NCBI GenBank assembly: GCA_020638995.1
Contig: JACKHM010000001.1
Coordinates: 2,604,001-2,668,000, forward strand
Source: Planctomycetaceae bacterium
GTDB taxonomy: Bacteria; Planctomycetota; Planctomycetia; Pirellulales; Pirellulaceae
Length of the DNA stretch: 64,000 nucleotides
Direction of reading: 5' to 3'
The position numbers and the translations under genes are program-made. This document shows, one piece after another, positions 7,558-17,150 of the stretch. Each line of letters opens with the position of its first letter. Positions within the stretch are counted from its first letter, which is position 1. A model generated the notes under the pieces. That model ran no database searches. It worked only from the letters and a program-made list of their open reading frames with translations, and was not told the DNA's origin.

Positions 7558-9735
7558 ATGACTCAGCCTATCCGATTTTGTCTGGTCCTTCACAATCACC
7601 AACCAATCGGCAACTTTGATGGTGTCTTCGAACAGGCCTACCAGGACAGCTATCTGCCGTTTCTGGACGTCTTCGAGCCCTATGGGGACCTGAAGATTTC
7701 GCTGCACACCAGCGGGCCCCTGCTGGAATGGCTGGATGAGCATCACAGCGATTATCTGGATCGGCTCGCAGCACTGGTCGAAGCAGGACGCGTCGAAATC
7801 ATCGGCGGTTCCTTCTATGAAGCGATTCTCGCGATGATTCCATCACGAGACCGCGTTGGTCAAATCAAGGACTTCTCGGGCTGGTTGGAGCAACGGCTCG
7901 GCGCCACCATACAAGGCATGTGGATTCCTGAACGAGTCTGGGAACAACCGATGACTTCGGACATCGTTGATGCGGGCATCAAGTACACGGTGCTCGACGA
8001 CTTCCACTTCAAGAATGCAGGACTCAACGATGACGAGCTCACCGGTTATTACGTGACCGAAGACGATGGCCGGACGCTCAATGTGTTTCCGGGCAGCGAG
8101 CGGCTTCGCTATTTAATTCCCTTTGCTGCGCCTCACGAAACAATTGACTATTTGCGTGGCATTGCGGAACGCCATCCTGGCGCGGTGGTCACGTTTGGCG
8201 ACGATGGCGAGAAGTTTGGAACTTGGCCCGATACTCACAAGCATGTGTATAACGACGGGTGGCTGCGTCGGTTCTTTGACGGTTTGGTCGAAAATCGTGA
8301 TTGGATCAGCACCACTACGCTCGCCGATGCGGCTCAATCTACGCCGCCAGTTGGCAAGATTTACTTGCCAGATGGAAGTTATCGCGAGATGACCGAATGG
8401 GTTCTGGCGACGGATCAGCAAGTCGAATATGAAAACATCACTCACGAGATGCATGACGATCCGCGGTGGCAACGATTGGTCCGCTTCGTCCGCGGTGGCT
8501 ATTGGCGAAACTTTAAGGTGAAGTATCCCGAGGCGAATGAGATGTATTCGCGGATGCTGCAAATCAGCCGCAGGTTAGCTCAGGCAGAGGCCACCGCGGG
8601 TTCAACAGACGAAATCAAATGGGCTCGTCGCGAGTTGTATCGAGGCCAATGCAACTGTGGTTACTGGCACGGTGCTTTTGGCGGCATCTACCTGCCTCAC
8701 CTACGAAACGCTATCTACAACCATTTGATCGCCGCGGAAAACCTGCTCGACAAATCGGTGGGCAAACCAGCAACTTGGGTCGAAGCGACAGCCGATGACC
8801 ACAATTTTGACGGACGCCAAGAGGTTCGTTTGGCCAACGATCGGATGCTGGCGTTCTTGGCGCCGTTGGAAGGCGGCCACATCTATGAGCTGGATGTTCG
8901 ATCGATCTGTCACAATCTGTTGGCTACGCTCACGCGGCGCCCCGAGGCTTATCACCGCAAAGTATTGGCTGGTGCAAATCAAGATAACGGCCACGTTGCC
9001 AGCATTCATGACCGAGTTGTGTTCAAACAAGAAGGTCTCGATCAGCGGCTTCAGTATGATGCTTATGCCCGCAAGAGTCTCGTCGACCACTTCTACGACG
9101 ACGATGCTTCCTTGCAATCCGTTATCGCGGGCGACTCTGAGGAACGTAGCGACTTCCGAGATTGCGGTTTCGAGACGAAGTTACGCAAGGGCGCGGATCG
9201 CGTGCAAGTGCTAATGAGTCGCGACGGAAACGCGTTTGGCATTCCGCTCAAGTTGACCAAAGGTGTGACGCTTACTTCGGGCAGCAACGAATTGGAAATC
9301 GCGTACTTGCTCGAGAACTTGCCGAAAGATCGTACGCTGCACTTCTCGGTGGAATTCAATTTGGCGGGTCTGCCTTCGGGTGCAGACGACCGCTTTTTCT
9401 ATCTAGGCGAACACGAGAATCGGCTCGGTCATCTGGGGACCCAACTCGATCTGATCGATGTCGAAGATCTTGGTCTCGTCGACCAGTGGCTTGGCATTGA
9501 CGTTCATTGGTCGGCCGATCGCCCCACCCACGTCTGGACCTTCCCAATTGAAACCGTCAGCCAGTCAGAAGGTGGTTTTGAGCTGGTGCATCAGTCCGTC
9601 GTCGTTCAGCCGCACTGGCACGTTCGTGGTGACGCGAATGGTCGCTGGGCAGTGACAATGCGGTTGGCGCTTGATACGAGCCTCGCCGAAAGCCGCTCGG
9701 CGCCGCAAGTCGAAGAAAGTGCCTTGGCGCACTAA
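7558..9735 (+). CDS. GH57 4-alpha-glucanotransferase/alpha-amylase-like protein
   Basis: This 725-residue GH57 enzyme follows the pattern of archaeal 4-alpha-glucanotransferase. The N-terminal barrel opens with LHNHQPIGNFDGVFEQAY, the nucleophile motif is WIPERVWE (Glu at about 125), and the acid/base region is TFGDDGEKFG (about 213-222). The central part has RGGYWRNFKVKYPE and YWHGAFGGIYLPHLR, then a beta-rich C-terminal domain of the DUF1926 type. Such enzymes cleave or transfer alpha-1,4-glucan chains, so it would trim or reshape the polymer made by GlgE and GlgA. No signal peptide is visible. It converges with the next gene with a gap of two bases. Hydrolase versus transferase activity cannot be told from sequence. 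Confidence 0.9.
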   Translation: MTQPIRFCLVLHNHQPIGNFDGVFEQAYQDSYLPFLDVFEPYGDLKISLHTSGPLLEWLDEHHSDYLDRLAALVEAGRVEIIGGSFYEAILAMIPSRDRVGQIKDFSGWLEQRLGATIQGMWIPERVWEQPMTSDIVDAGIKYTVLDDFHFKNAGLNDDELTGYYVTEDDGRTLNVFPGSERLRYLIPFAAPHETIDYLRGIAERHPGAVVTFGDDGEKFGTWPDTHKHVYNDGWLRRFFDGLVENRDWISTTTLADAAQSTPPVGKIYLPDGSYREMTEWVLATDQQVEYENITHEMHDDPRWQRLVRFVRGGYWRNFKVKYPEANEMYSRMLQISRRLAQAEATAGSTDEIKWARRELYRGQCNCGYWHGAFGGIYLPHLRNAIYNHLIAAENLLDKSVGKPATWVEATADDHNFDGRQEVRLANDRMLAFLAPLEGGHIYELDVRSICHNLLATLTRRPEAYHRKVLAGANQDNGHVASIHDRVVFKQEGLDQRLQYDAYARKSLVDHFYDDDASLQSVIAGDSEERSDFRDCGFETKLRKGADRVQVLMSRDGNAFGIPLKLTKGVTLTSGSNELEIAYLLENLPKDRTLHFSVEFNLAGLPSGADDRFFYLGEHENRLGHLGTQLDLIDVEDLGLVDQWLGIDVHWSADRPTHVWTFPIETVSQSEGGFELVHQSVVVQPHWHVRGDANGRWAVTMRLALDTSLAESRSAPQVEESALAH

Positions 9736-9737
9736 TA

Positions 9738-10067
9738 TCACTCGGCGTGCAGCAACAGCCGCTGCAAAATTCTTACAAAGTGCAGTGCGACAAGTCCTGC
9801 AGGCAGTGCGATCCCGATGCATGTTGCCAGATAGTCGCGAGAGTTGTCCCACACTGGCAACGCAGCTTTGCGCGCAAACACTAACCCGACCGAGGAGATG
9901 ATCAGCCCAAGCACGCTCGCAACGACGAACAATTGCGTTAACACTGCCGCTGTTCCTAACGTCAGGGTGCTCAAGCCAACCACGAGTAGCCCTCCACAGC
10001 CAATGAGAGCACAAGCCCCGCCAACGAACGATATCGACTGGAACTGGCGAATCCTCTTGTCACTCAT
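9738..10067 (-). CDS. small multi-pass membrane protein, function unknown
   Basis: This 109-residue hydrophobic protein shows three or four membrane segments: about 12-32 (SFVGGACALIGCGGLLVVGL), 40-64 (a stretch with LFVVASVLGLIISSVGLVFA) and 80-100 (ATCIGIALPAGLVALHFV). I do not recognise the family. It is the last gene of a minus-strand run, 11 bases after the DUF1501 gene, and is probably co-transcribed with it. No clear ribosome site precedes the ATG at 10067, which fits translational coupling. It abuts the 3' end of the GH57 gene. Confidence 0.7.
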   Translation of the reverse strand: MSDKRIRQFQSISFVGGACALIGCGGLLVVGLSTLTLGTAAVLTQLFVVASVLGLIISSVGLVFARKAALPVWDNSRDYLATCIGIALPAGLVALHFVRILQRLLLHAE

Positions 10068-10078
10068 TTTGCAGCGCG

Positions 10079-11551
10079 TCAGGCGATGATTTGGTGAATT
10101 GGCTCTGCACCTTCTACGCCGACGAGCTTCTGGTCGAGGCCGTTGTAGAAGTAGCTGAGCCGATTCGGGTCGAGCCCAAGTTGGTTCAGAATCGTGGCGT
10201 GCAAATGTTTGACGTGGAAGCGATCTTCAACTGCGGCGCTGCCCAGCTCATCGGTTTTTCCAACACTCACGCCACCCTTGATGCCACCGCCCGCCATCCA
10301 CATCGTGAATCCATAAGCATTGTGATCGCGACCGGTTCCTTCCGCATACTCGGCCGTTGGTTGACGACCGAATTCGCCACCCCACACGATCAACGTCTCG
10401 TCGAGCATTCCTCGCTGCTTTAGGTCCTTGAGCAGACCAGCGATCGGCTTGTCCGTTTCACCTGCGTGCAAATCGTGGTTGAGCTTCAAGTCGCCGTGTG
10501 CATCCCAATTGGCATCGTTATGATTTCCACCCGAGTACAGTTGCACAAAACGGACACCGCGTTCGACGAGTCGCCTCGCGAGCAAACATTGGCGGCCAAA
10601 GACCGCGGTCTTCTTGTCCTCCAGCCCATACAGCTCGATTGTTTTCGCATCCTCTTGGCTCAAGTCAACCGCCTCCGGCGCAGCAGCCTGCATTTTGTAG
10701 GCGAGTTCATAACTCGCGATCCGAGCTGCCAAATCTGAGTTATCGATTCGCGGTCGTTGATGTTCCTCGTTATAGCTGTGTAACGTGTCGAGCATCTCTC
10801 GCTGCATCTCACGTGATACGCCAGCCGGGCACTTGAGGTCCAGGATCGGTGTGCCTTGTGAACGCATGACCGTAGCCTGATAGGTCGCCGGCATGTAGCC
10901 GCTGCTCCAATTCTTCGCACCGCTGATTGGACCGCCGCGCGGATCGAGCATGACGACAAAACCGGGTAAATTCTCGTTGATCGTGCCGAGCCCGTAGTTG
11001 GACCAAGATCCAATGCAGGGACTGCCGCTGAGAATCTTTCCCGAATTCATCATCAACATGGCGGAACCATGAATCGGCGAGTCCGCGGTCATCGAATGGA
11101 TGAACGCGATATCGTCAACGCAGGTCGCCAGATGCGGGAACAAGGTCGATACCCATTGGCCACACTTGCCATGTTGAGCAAAATCCCAACGCGTCTCGAC
11201 GATCCGTCCTTGGTTCTTGTGACCGCCGCGCCCAAACGTCTTGACCTCGACGGTCTTGTTGTCCATACCCTTCATCGCTGGTTTGTAATCAAAGGTATCG
11301 ATATGCGATGGGCCACCGTACATGTACAAAAAAATGACGCTTTTGGCTTTGGCGGGAAAATGTGGATTTTTCGCCGCCAGCGGATTTTGCCATGACGAAA
11401 CTCCATCGGCAGCTAGGGCTTGATTTGCGAGAAAGCCATCGTCGCCAAGGAGTCCAGCAAGCGCCGTGCCCGTAAAACCGGCCCCGGTTTGCCACAGGAA
11501 CTCGCGGCGCGTGCGACCACAGAAATTGCGGGTCGGTTGTTCGTTATTCAT
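10079..11551 (-). CDS. DUF1501 family protein, Tat-exported
   Basis: This 490-residue DUF1501 protein has a twin-arginine signal (RTRREFLWQTGAGFTGTALA) and the family blocks FLYMYGGPSHIDTFD, FIHSMTADSPIHGSAM, LVERGVRFVQLYSG and VWGGEFGRQPTAE with GRDHNAYGF. DUF1501 is related to the alkaline phosphatase/sulfatase fold, but its activity is undefined. In planctomycetes these genes usually follow PSCyt1/DUF1549/DUF1553 genes, as here (13-base gap). The pair is assumed to work together outside the cytoplasmic membrane. The gene lies within the ROK-led operon. Confidence 0.9.
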   Translation of the reverse strand: MNNEQPTRNFCGRTRREFLWQTGAGFTGTALAGLLGDDGFLANQALAADGVSSWQNPLAAKNPHFPAKAKSVIFLYMYGGPSHIDTFDYKPAMKGMDNKTVEVKTFGRGGHKNQGRIVETRWDFAQHGKCGQWVSTLFPHLATCVDDIAFIHSMTADSPIHGSAMLMMNSGKILSGSPCIGSWSNYGLGTINENLPGFVVMLDPRGGPISGAKNWSSGYMPATYQATVMRSQGTPILDLKCPAGVSREMQREMLDTLHSYNEEHQRPRIDNSDLAARIASYELAYKMQAAAPEAVDLSQEDAKTIELYGLEDKKTAVFGRQCLLARRLVERGVRFVQLYSGGNHNDANWDAHGDLKLNHDLHAGETDKPIAGLLKDLKQRGMLDETLIVWGGEFGRQPTAEYAEGTGRDHNAYGFTMWMAGGGIKGGVSVGKTDELGSAAVEDRFHVKHLHATILNQLGLDPNRLSYFYNGLDQKLVGVEGAEPIHQIIA

Positions 11552-11564
11552 CTTCCCACCTAGC

Positions 11565-14087
11565 TCAGTCGATGTACATAAATTCGTTCAAATTCAGCGC
11601 CGTAACACAGAATTGCTTGAGCGCCGCTTCGGTGGACAGCTTGTATTTATGTTCCAGTGTTTCCACCAAACGTGTGCCTCGTGCAATTTCTTCCGTTGTG
11701 GGTTCACGCTGTGTCACGCGCCGCAGGCCAAGCGCGACTTGGTCATGAATTCTGCTCCCCGCATTGGCGATCAGGTACTTCGCGAAAACAGCAGCTTGTT
11801 CGTTAACGAAGTCACTGTTAAGCATCCCAAGCGCTTGGGTCGGCTGCGTCGTGACAAACCGAATCGGGCAACTTGCGTCTGTGTCGGCTCCGTCAAAACT
11901 GGCCATCATCGGAACGACAAGCGATCGTTTTACATGGATGTAGAGACTTCGGCGGGCGCGATCTTCGGGGGAGGATTGCCCCCAGCCTGCTCCTGGCCGC
12001 GATTGCCCCGCGAGCACTTCTTCGGGGATCGAAACGTAGACGCTCGGGCCATACATCTTTTCGCGATTCAAACTGCCGTCGACTGCCAAGATCGAATCGC
12101 GAATCTCCTCTGCAGACAGACGACGCATGTCGAATCGCCACATCAAATTATTGATTGGGTCCTTGGCGAGCGCTTGTTCATTGGGCTGTGACGACATTTG
12201 GTAAGTGCTTGAGAGCATGATCAGTTTGTGGAGTCGTTTGAGTCGCCAGCCTCCGTCGATAAAGTCCGATGCAAGCCAATCGAGCAGCGCGGGATGCGTC
12301 GGGGCTGTGCCCTGAAATCCAAAGTCGCTGGTGGAACGCACAATTCCGCGTCCAAAGTGGTAATGCCAAATGCGATTCACCATCACGCGAGCGGTCAACG
12401 GATTGTCGGCACTTGAAAGCCACCTAGCCAGCGCCAATCTTCGTCCTGTTGAATTAACGCTATCACCAGGTGAAATGATGTTGGGAGACGGCGGCGACAG
12501 CACGGATGGAAAATGTGGTTCAACTAATTCTCCCTCGACATGAGCATTACCGCGTATGAGTACGTGCGTTGGGTGTGCGGTCGGACCATGCTCGGTAACA
12601 CAAAGCGCCTGCTCATTTCCCGGCGGACGAAATTGTCGCAACTGATCGCGTTCGGCGGTTAACGCGACGTAGCGGTCGAAATCCTTTTGCGACAGAATCT
12701 TCCCGATGCGTGTCCTCGCGATGTCGATTCGAGCCTGCTCGGCCTGCCATTCGTCGTTTTCGACGCCAACCAAGTCTGCCTTGATGCGTCGATCGAGGTT
12801 ACCAAGTGCCTTGCGGTTCTCTTCGGTCTCTTCCCTATGTTCGCGGATCAATCGCTCGTAGCGTTCGACAGACTCGTCCGTTCCCAGCGTGCGAACCGAA
12901 TTGGCCAGTACACTCTCGTGTGAGCGTTCGCCAAAGCGTTTGACATTTCGGAAGAATGCGAGCATTCCGTAGTAATCGGTCTGCGGGAGCGGATCAAGTT
13001 TATGATCGTGGCATCGCGCGCATCCAACGGTGATTCCCAGAAACACTTCGCCCGTCGTCCGAACCAAATCGTCCAAGTCTTCGAACAGTTCCTGGTGAGC
13101 ATCTACCGGTTCGTCTTGCCAAATGCCAAGCCGATAATAACCGGTTGCGATGATCGAATCTGAAGTCACCGTGGGCAGTTCATCGCCGGCGATCTGCTCT
13201 TTGACAAACTGGTCATAGGGCTTATCGTCGTTGAAAGACCGGATCACGTAATCGCGATATCTCCATACGAAGGGCTTGGCACCGTCGCGTTCATAGCTGT
13301 TCGTTTCGGCATAACGCACCAGGTCGAGCCAGTGACGTCCCCAACGCTCGCCATAATGGGGCGACTCCAATAACGCGTCGACAACTCTTTCAAAGGCATC
13401 TGGCGATGCGTCGCTCAGGTAGTCTTGTACCTGTTCTGGCGACGGTGGTAGGCCAATCAAGTCGTAATACGCGCGGCGGAGTAACGCTGTCTTTGTCGCA
13501 GGCGGGGCGGGACGCAACTCGGCTGCATCGAGACTTTTCAGGACGAAGGCATCAATAGGCGTTCGCACCCAATGATCACCAGGGTGCGAGGGAACTTCGG
13601 GGCGAACCACAGGCCGAAACGACCAGAACTGTTTCGTCTCGTCATTGACGGGTGGAGGACCGTGCTTTTCAGACTCGACATGCGCGATTTCGTCCCCCGG
13701 CGTCCATGGCAAACCGATCTCGACCCACTTGGTCAACACGTCGATCATCGCTTGCGGAAGCTTTCCACTCGGGGGCATCTCGTAGCTTGCGTAATTCACC
13801 GCTTCGAGCAAGATGCTGTCGCCGGGCGATTCCAATAGAACGGAAGGACCTGTGTCGCCACCCTGCAACAACCCGCTTCGGCTCGTTAACGAAAGCCCTC
13901 CTTTAGGGGCACCGTTCGCACCGTGACACTTAAAACAGTGTTTGACCAGGATTGGTTTGATTTCGGTTTCGAAGAACTTGATTTGCTCAGCGGAATGCTC
14001 CGGTTCGGAATCTCCGCGCACCGAGTGAGGCAAAAGTAGAACTGCCGCGAAGATGCTGGCAACTGGCAACAGCAAGAAGCGTGACAT
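11565..14087 (-). CDS. PSCyt1-DUF1549-DUF1553 cytochrome-like protein
   Basis: This 840-residue exported protein starts with a signal peptide (MSRFLLLPVASIFAAVLLL). A planctomycete cytochrome C domain follows, with haem motif CFKCH, then DUF1549 (SPHYGERWGRHWLDLVRYAE, with a second CxxCH, CARCH) and DUF1553 (NPLTARVMVNRIWHYHFGRG and STYQMSS). A charged, coiled-coil-prone stretch separates DUF1549 from DUF1553. The ATG at 14087 is chosen because the signal peptide begins there and GGAA lies nine bases upstream; an in-frame extension to 14195 would overlap the ROK gene. These proteins are abundant in planctomycetes and suspected in polysaccharide breakdown or electron transfer, without proof of activity. 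Confidence 0.93.
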   Translation of the reverse strand: MSRFLLLPVASIFAAVLLLPHSVRGDSEPEHSAEQIKFFETEIKPILVKHCFKCHGANGAPKGGLSLTSRSGLLQGGDTGPSVLLESPGDSILLEAVNYASYEMPPSGKLPQAMIDVLTKWVEIGLPWTPGDEIAHVESEKHGPPPVNDETKQFWSFRPVVRPEVPSHPGDHWVRTPIDAFVLKSLDAAELRPAPPATKTALLRRAYYDLIGLPPSPEQVQDYLSDASPDAFERVVDALLESPHYGERWGRHWLDLVRYAETNSYERDGAKPFVWRYRDYVIRSFNDDKPYDQFVKEQIAGDELPTVTSDSIIATGYYRLGIWQDEPVDAHQELFEDLDDLVRTTGEVFLGITVGCARCHDHKLDPLPQTDYYGMLAFFRNVKRFGERSHESVLANSVRTLGTDESVERYERLIREHREETEENRKALGNLDRRIKADLVGVENDEWQAEQARIDIARTRIGKILSQKDFDRYVALTAERDQLRQFRPPGNEQALCVTEHGPTAHPTHVLIRGNAHVEGELVEPHFPSVLSPPSPNIISPGDSVNSTGRRLALARWLSSADNPLTARVMVNRIWHYHFGRGIVRSTSDFGFQGTAPTHPALLDWLASDFIDGGWRLKRLHKLIMLSSTYQMSSQPNEQALAKDPINNLMWRFDMRRLSAEEIRDSILAVDGSLNREKMYGPSVYVSIPEEVLAGQSRPGAGWGQSSPEDRARRSLYIHVKRSLVVPMMASFDGADTDASCPIRFVTTQPTQALGMLNSDFVNEQAAVFAKYLIANAGSRIHDQVALGLRRVTQREPTTEEIARGTRLVETLEHKYKLSTEAALKQFCVTALNLNEFMYID

Positions 14088-14130
14088 ATCTGCGTTCCGA
14101 GGCGTTTGGTTCGTTATATCGTGGCTTGGT

Positions 14131-15360
14131 CTAGCGTCGTGCGATTGCATTTTCTCGAAGCGAGCCGTTGTCCTGAAACAAGCCAGCCGCGGCAATCGGA
14201 AAGTCAGGCACCAACGAGTCGGTCAAATACTCGATAATCCCCGCGACTGCGCCCTGACGCTTGCTTCCCCGCGCGCGAACCAGTTTGCAATCTGCAAACG
14301 AAGGTCCCAGCGATCGACGCCGAGCTTCGTCGCACACTCGTGTGAATAGATTCTCTTCCAACTCGAACAACCGTCCGTAAATGAACAAACTCGCTGGATT
14401 GAACAGGTTGATGACCGTTGATAGCACAAAGGACAGTTGCTTGCAGACTAATTCCAACTCGTCCTCCACGCTCAGTTCGCCGCGAGCGACCGCATTGAGG
14501 ATCTCTCCAATCTCCATTCTCCGTCCCACTCGCTCTGACACCAACCATGCCAACGCAGAGTCGCTGGCAACCGTCTCTAAGCATCCGCGAGCGCCACAAC
14601 CGCACAGGCGTCCATTCACGTCAATCGGAATGTGTCCGATCTCACCTGCCAATCCGCTATGCCCGGTGAGAAGTCGACCGCCGCTAACAATTCCCAGCCC
14701 AAGGCCGGTGCTGATATCGAGCATGCCGAAATCGTCTAATTCCTGAGCCGCACCATAGCGACGCTCGGCGAGACAAAGTGCATGAGTCTCTTGTAGTACA
14801 ACGCAATTGACTCCCAGCTGTTCGCTTAAATCGCGACTAGGGGATCGCCCGTTTGTCATGGGGACGTTGGGGGAGAGTAGGCCCTGTTCTCTGCGATAGT
14901 CGATTAGCCCCGGGATACTAATCCCAAGCCCCAGAGTCGTAACCGTGTTTGGATTGAGCAAAGCACGGGCGTGGTGTACGGTCTCTCGGAGGAAACGCTC
15001 ATAGGTTTTCGGCGTTTCAAACGCCACTTCGCCATCCTGACGCAACACCCCATCGATGCCGGCCTTTACCAGGCGGCATTCGGATGCATCGATCACAAGT
15101 CCCAGGACTTGAGCGGTTTCGTTCGCTAATCGCAATTGTTTGGCCGGCCTTCCTCGGCCGTTTTCTTTAACGTCGAATTCCTCCAGCAACCCGGCTCGGA
15201 GTAATGAGGCGACCGCCTTCGAAACAGTTGGCGCGCTAGTATTCATGCGTCGCGAAACATCGGCACGGGAACATGGACCGTGGGCTTGTAACACGCGCAT
15301 CACACTGCGTTCGTTCAAACGGCTGAGCAATTGTGGCTGGGCAGACGCGTTCGTTGGCAT
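14131..15360 (-). CDS. ROK-family transcriptional regulator
   Basis: This 409-residue NagC/XylR-type regulator has an N-terminal winged helix (about 14-75; SRADVSRRMNTSAPTVSKAV) and a ROK sugar-kinase fold. The ROK zinc site CGCGARGCLE is intact, preceded by GEIGHIPID. The usual phosphate-binding DxGxT of ROK kinases is replaced near GLVIDASECRL, as expected for a sugar-sensing repressor with no kinase activity. It is the first gene of a minus-strand operon; the DUF1549/DUF1553 gene starts 43 bases later. It probably autoregulates this operon from the 238-base gap shared with the divergent VWA gene. The effector sugar is unknown. Confidence 0.9.
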   Translation of the reverse strand: MPTNASAQPQLLSRLNERSVMRVLQAHGPCSRADVSRRMNTSAPTVSKAVASLLRAGLLEEFDVKENGRGRPAKQLRLANETAQVLGLVIDASECRLVKAGIDGVLRQDGEVAFETPKTYERFLRETVHHARALLNPNTVTTLGLGISIPGLIDYRREQGLLSPNVPMTNGRSPSRDLSEQLGVNCVVLQETHALCLAERRYGAAQELDDFGMLDISTGLGLGIVSGGRLLTGHSGLAGEIGHIPIDVNGRLCGCGARGCLETVASDSALAWLVSERVGRRMEIGEILNAVARGELSVEDELELVCKQLSFVLSTVINLFNPASLFIYGRLFELEENLFTRVCDEARRRSLGPSFADCKLVRARGSKRQGAVAGIIEYLTDSLVPDFPIAAAGLFQDNGSLRENAIARR

Positions 15361-15598
15361 AGGGGTGAGGATGAGAGGCGGGGTAGCGTGACCGTGACTT
15401 TAGACTATACCTGACCCTAGCGTCTGTCAATTATATTTACGAAATATCGTTAAGTTATTGAGGCGACCGTGACTCCGCAGCGAGCGTCGTCGACTGGTGG
15501 TCTGGCCGGAAGCCTTTGAGCTCGCAAACTTGCCTTGCCGGCAATCTAGCGACAAAATGCATGAAGCGTGGGGGCAATCGCTTGCGGAACAGACAATT

Positions 15599-16762
15599 AT
15601 GCAACTCTCGTGCGTCCATTGCGGAAAACACTTTACGATCTCGGTCGACCAACTTGGTGGCACCGGTCGTTGTCCACATTGCCGAGGCGAAATCAGGCTG
15701 CCAAGGGCAGAGGACCCAAGCGACCAGCTGGAGCAAGTCCAAGTCGTACATAGTTCTTGGTGGGAGAACTCGGTATCGGGGCTGGCATCCCTCGTATTCC
15801 ACCTTGTTCTGATTCTGATATTTGCCTTGATTAAGTTCGGCGGCCAGAGTGGCGAGGGGTTGGCAGAAGATGTGTTGATCGGAGAGTTGCCCTCCGTTCA
15901 ACTCGGTGACTCGAACGATGAAGTTCTGTCGCAAGAGGAGCAACCGAAGAGCGAAGAGTCCGCGGAGATGCTCGACGAAATGCTCGAAGTCGAACCGCCC
16001 ATCGAGCCGACGACTGACGCGTTCTCAGACGAGCAACTGGCGATTGTCTCGCCCTCGACTAGCGGCGGAGACACCGGATCTTTTGACCTTGGCGCGATGA
16101 GCGTCGGTGGAGGATCGATGGCCGGTGGCGGTTGGGATGGATTCTTGCAGAGCCTACGCCGCAACGGTCTGGACATTGTCATCACGTTCGACAGCACGGG
16201 CAGCATGGGCGGCGAGATTCGCGAGGTCAAGGAACAAATCAAACGCATTGGCGGCACCCTGCTGAAGATGGTCCCCAAGGCTCGCATCAGCATTTGCACG
16301 TATCGCGACAACGGTGATGAATACGTTGTGCAAGGGTTACCATTGACCAGCGAGATCGCCGAAATCGACTCCTACTTGAGGGATATCAGTGCGGATGGCG
16401 GTGGGGATACTCCCGAGGCGGTTCAGGAAGGTATGCGGTGGGCGGTTAACAACAATCAGTTCCGTACCAATGCCCGCAAGTTGTTGCTGCTGTTTGGGGA
16501 TGCACCTCCTCACGCACAAGACCACGGTACCTGTTTGAGCATCGCTTCCGACTTTCAGCGCGAGCATAACGGCATCGTTAGTACCGTGACTTGCCACAGT
16601 CGTGCGCCGCTAAGAGAATTCGTCGAGATCGCCGAAATGGGCGGTGGCGAATCATTTTTGACGAGTGACGAACGACAAATCATGGAGCAACTGATTGTGC
16701 TGGTCTTCGGCAGCCGCTTTCGCAGCAAGGTGCTCGAGGCCTTTGAGCTTATGGGACGTTGA
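15599..16762 (+). CDS. zinc-ribbon, single-pass membrane VWA-domain protein
   Basis: This 387-residue protein has three parts. Residues 1-35 form a zinc ribbon (CVHCGKHF with CPHCRGEIRLP). One membrane segment follows at about 55-78 (SGLASLVFHLVLILIFALIK). After an acidic linker rich in Glu/Ser, a von Willebrand A domain starts with the metal-site motif DSTGSMGGEI and continues with DGGGDTPEAVQEG and LLLFGDAPPH. The ATG at 15599 starts the ribbon and has GGAA nine bases upstream; an ATG at 15557 is possible but lacks a ribosome site. The layout suggests a ribbon in the cytoplasm and the VWA domain outside. Function and partner are unknown. Confidence 0.82.
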   Translation: MQLSCVHCGKHFTISVDQLGGTGRCPHCRGEIRLPRAEDPSDQLEQVQVVHSSWWENSVSGLASLVFHLVLILIFALIKFGGQSGEGLAEDVLIGELPSVQLGDSNDEVLSQEEQPKSEESAEMLDEMLEVEPPIEPTTDAFSDEQLAIVSPSTSGGDTGSFDLGAMSVGGGSMAGGGWDGFLQSLRRNGLDIVITFDSTGSMGGEIREVKEQIKRIGGTLLKMVPKARISICTYRDNGDEYVVQGLPLTSEIAEIDSYLRDISADGGGDTPEAVQEGMRWAVNNNQFRTNARKLLLLFGDAPPHAQDHGTCLSIASDFQREHNGIVSTVTCHSRAPLREFVEIAEMGGGESFLTSDERQIMEQLIVLVFGSRFRSKVLEAFELMGR

Positions 16763-16790
16763 TGGGCGCCTTAGCCTGGAGAGTCGGTGA

Positions 16791-17150
16791 TCAGAAGGCG
16801 AGCACGGCATTTTCCACGTTGTCGTGGATCTGAAAAACCGTGCCATCCAGGTTCAGCATCCTATAGGCGTCGCGAATCCCAGATGTCATACCACACAGCT
16901 TAAGACGCCCACCGTTCGCGAGTATTCGCTTCTTCGCGCGTAGCAAGCCGTTGATGACCGCAGTCGAACAATGCACGACGCGACCAAAGTCGACAATCGC
17001 CTTGTCAGGTCGCTCCGCGTCTACCAACGAAAGTAGCTCGTCCTGCAACTGAGTTACCGTTGTCGTGTCAAAGAGTTTAGGGTCGATCAGCTCGATGACG
17101 AGCACATCACCCTCGTGCCGTACCACCAAATGTTGATAGTCGTTCCACAT
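16791..17150 (-). CDS. STAS-domain anti-sigma-factor-antagonist-like protein
   Basis: This 119-residue single STAS domain (LVVRHEGDVLVIELIDPKLF, then KAIVDFGRVVHCSTAVINGL and GGRLKLCGMTSGIRDAYRML) resembles SpoIIAA and RsbV. In those proteins a Ser in the fourth element is phosphorylated by an anti-sigma kinase. Here the matching stretch reads HCSTAVI, so Ser or Thr is available. The ATG at 17150 starts the domain; the open frame upstream has no family similarity and runs into the next gene. It lies 94 bases downstream of the exonuclease gene. No partner kinase is next to it. It may serve stress signalling or another phospho-switch. Confidence 0.85.
   Translation of the reverse strand: MWNDYQHLVVRHEGDVLVIELIDPKLFDTTTVTQLQDELLSLVDAERPDKAIVDFGRVVHCSTAVINGLLRAKKRILANGGRLKLCGMTSGIRDAYRMLNLDGTVFQIHDNVENAVLAF

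Noticed and set aside
14088..14195. longer start for the PSCyt1 protein
   Set aside because: It would overlap the ROK gene end and put 36 residues in front of a clean signal peptide.
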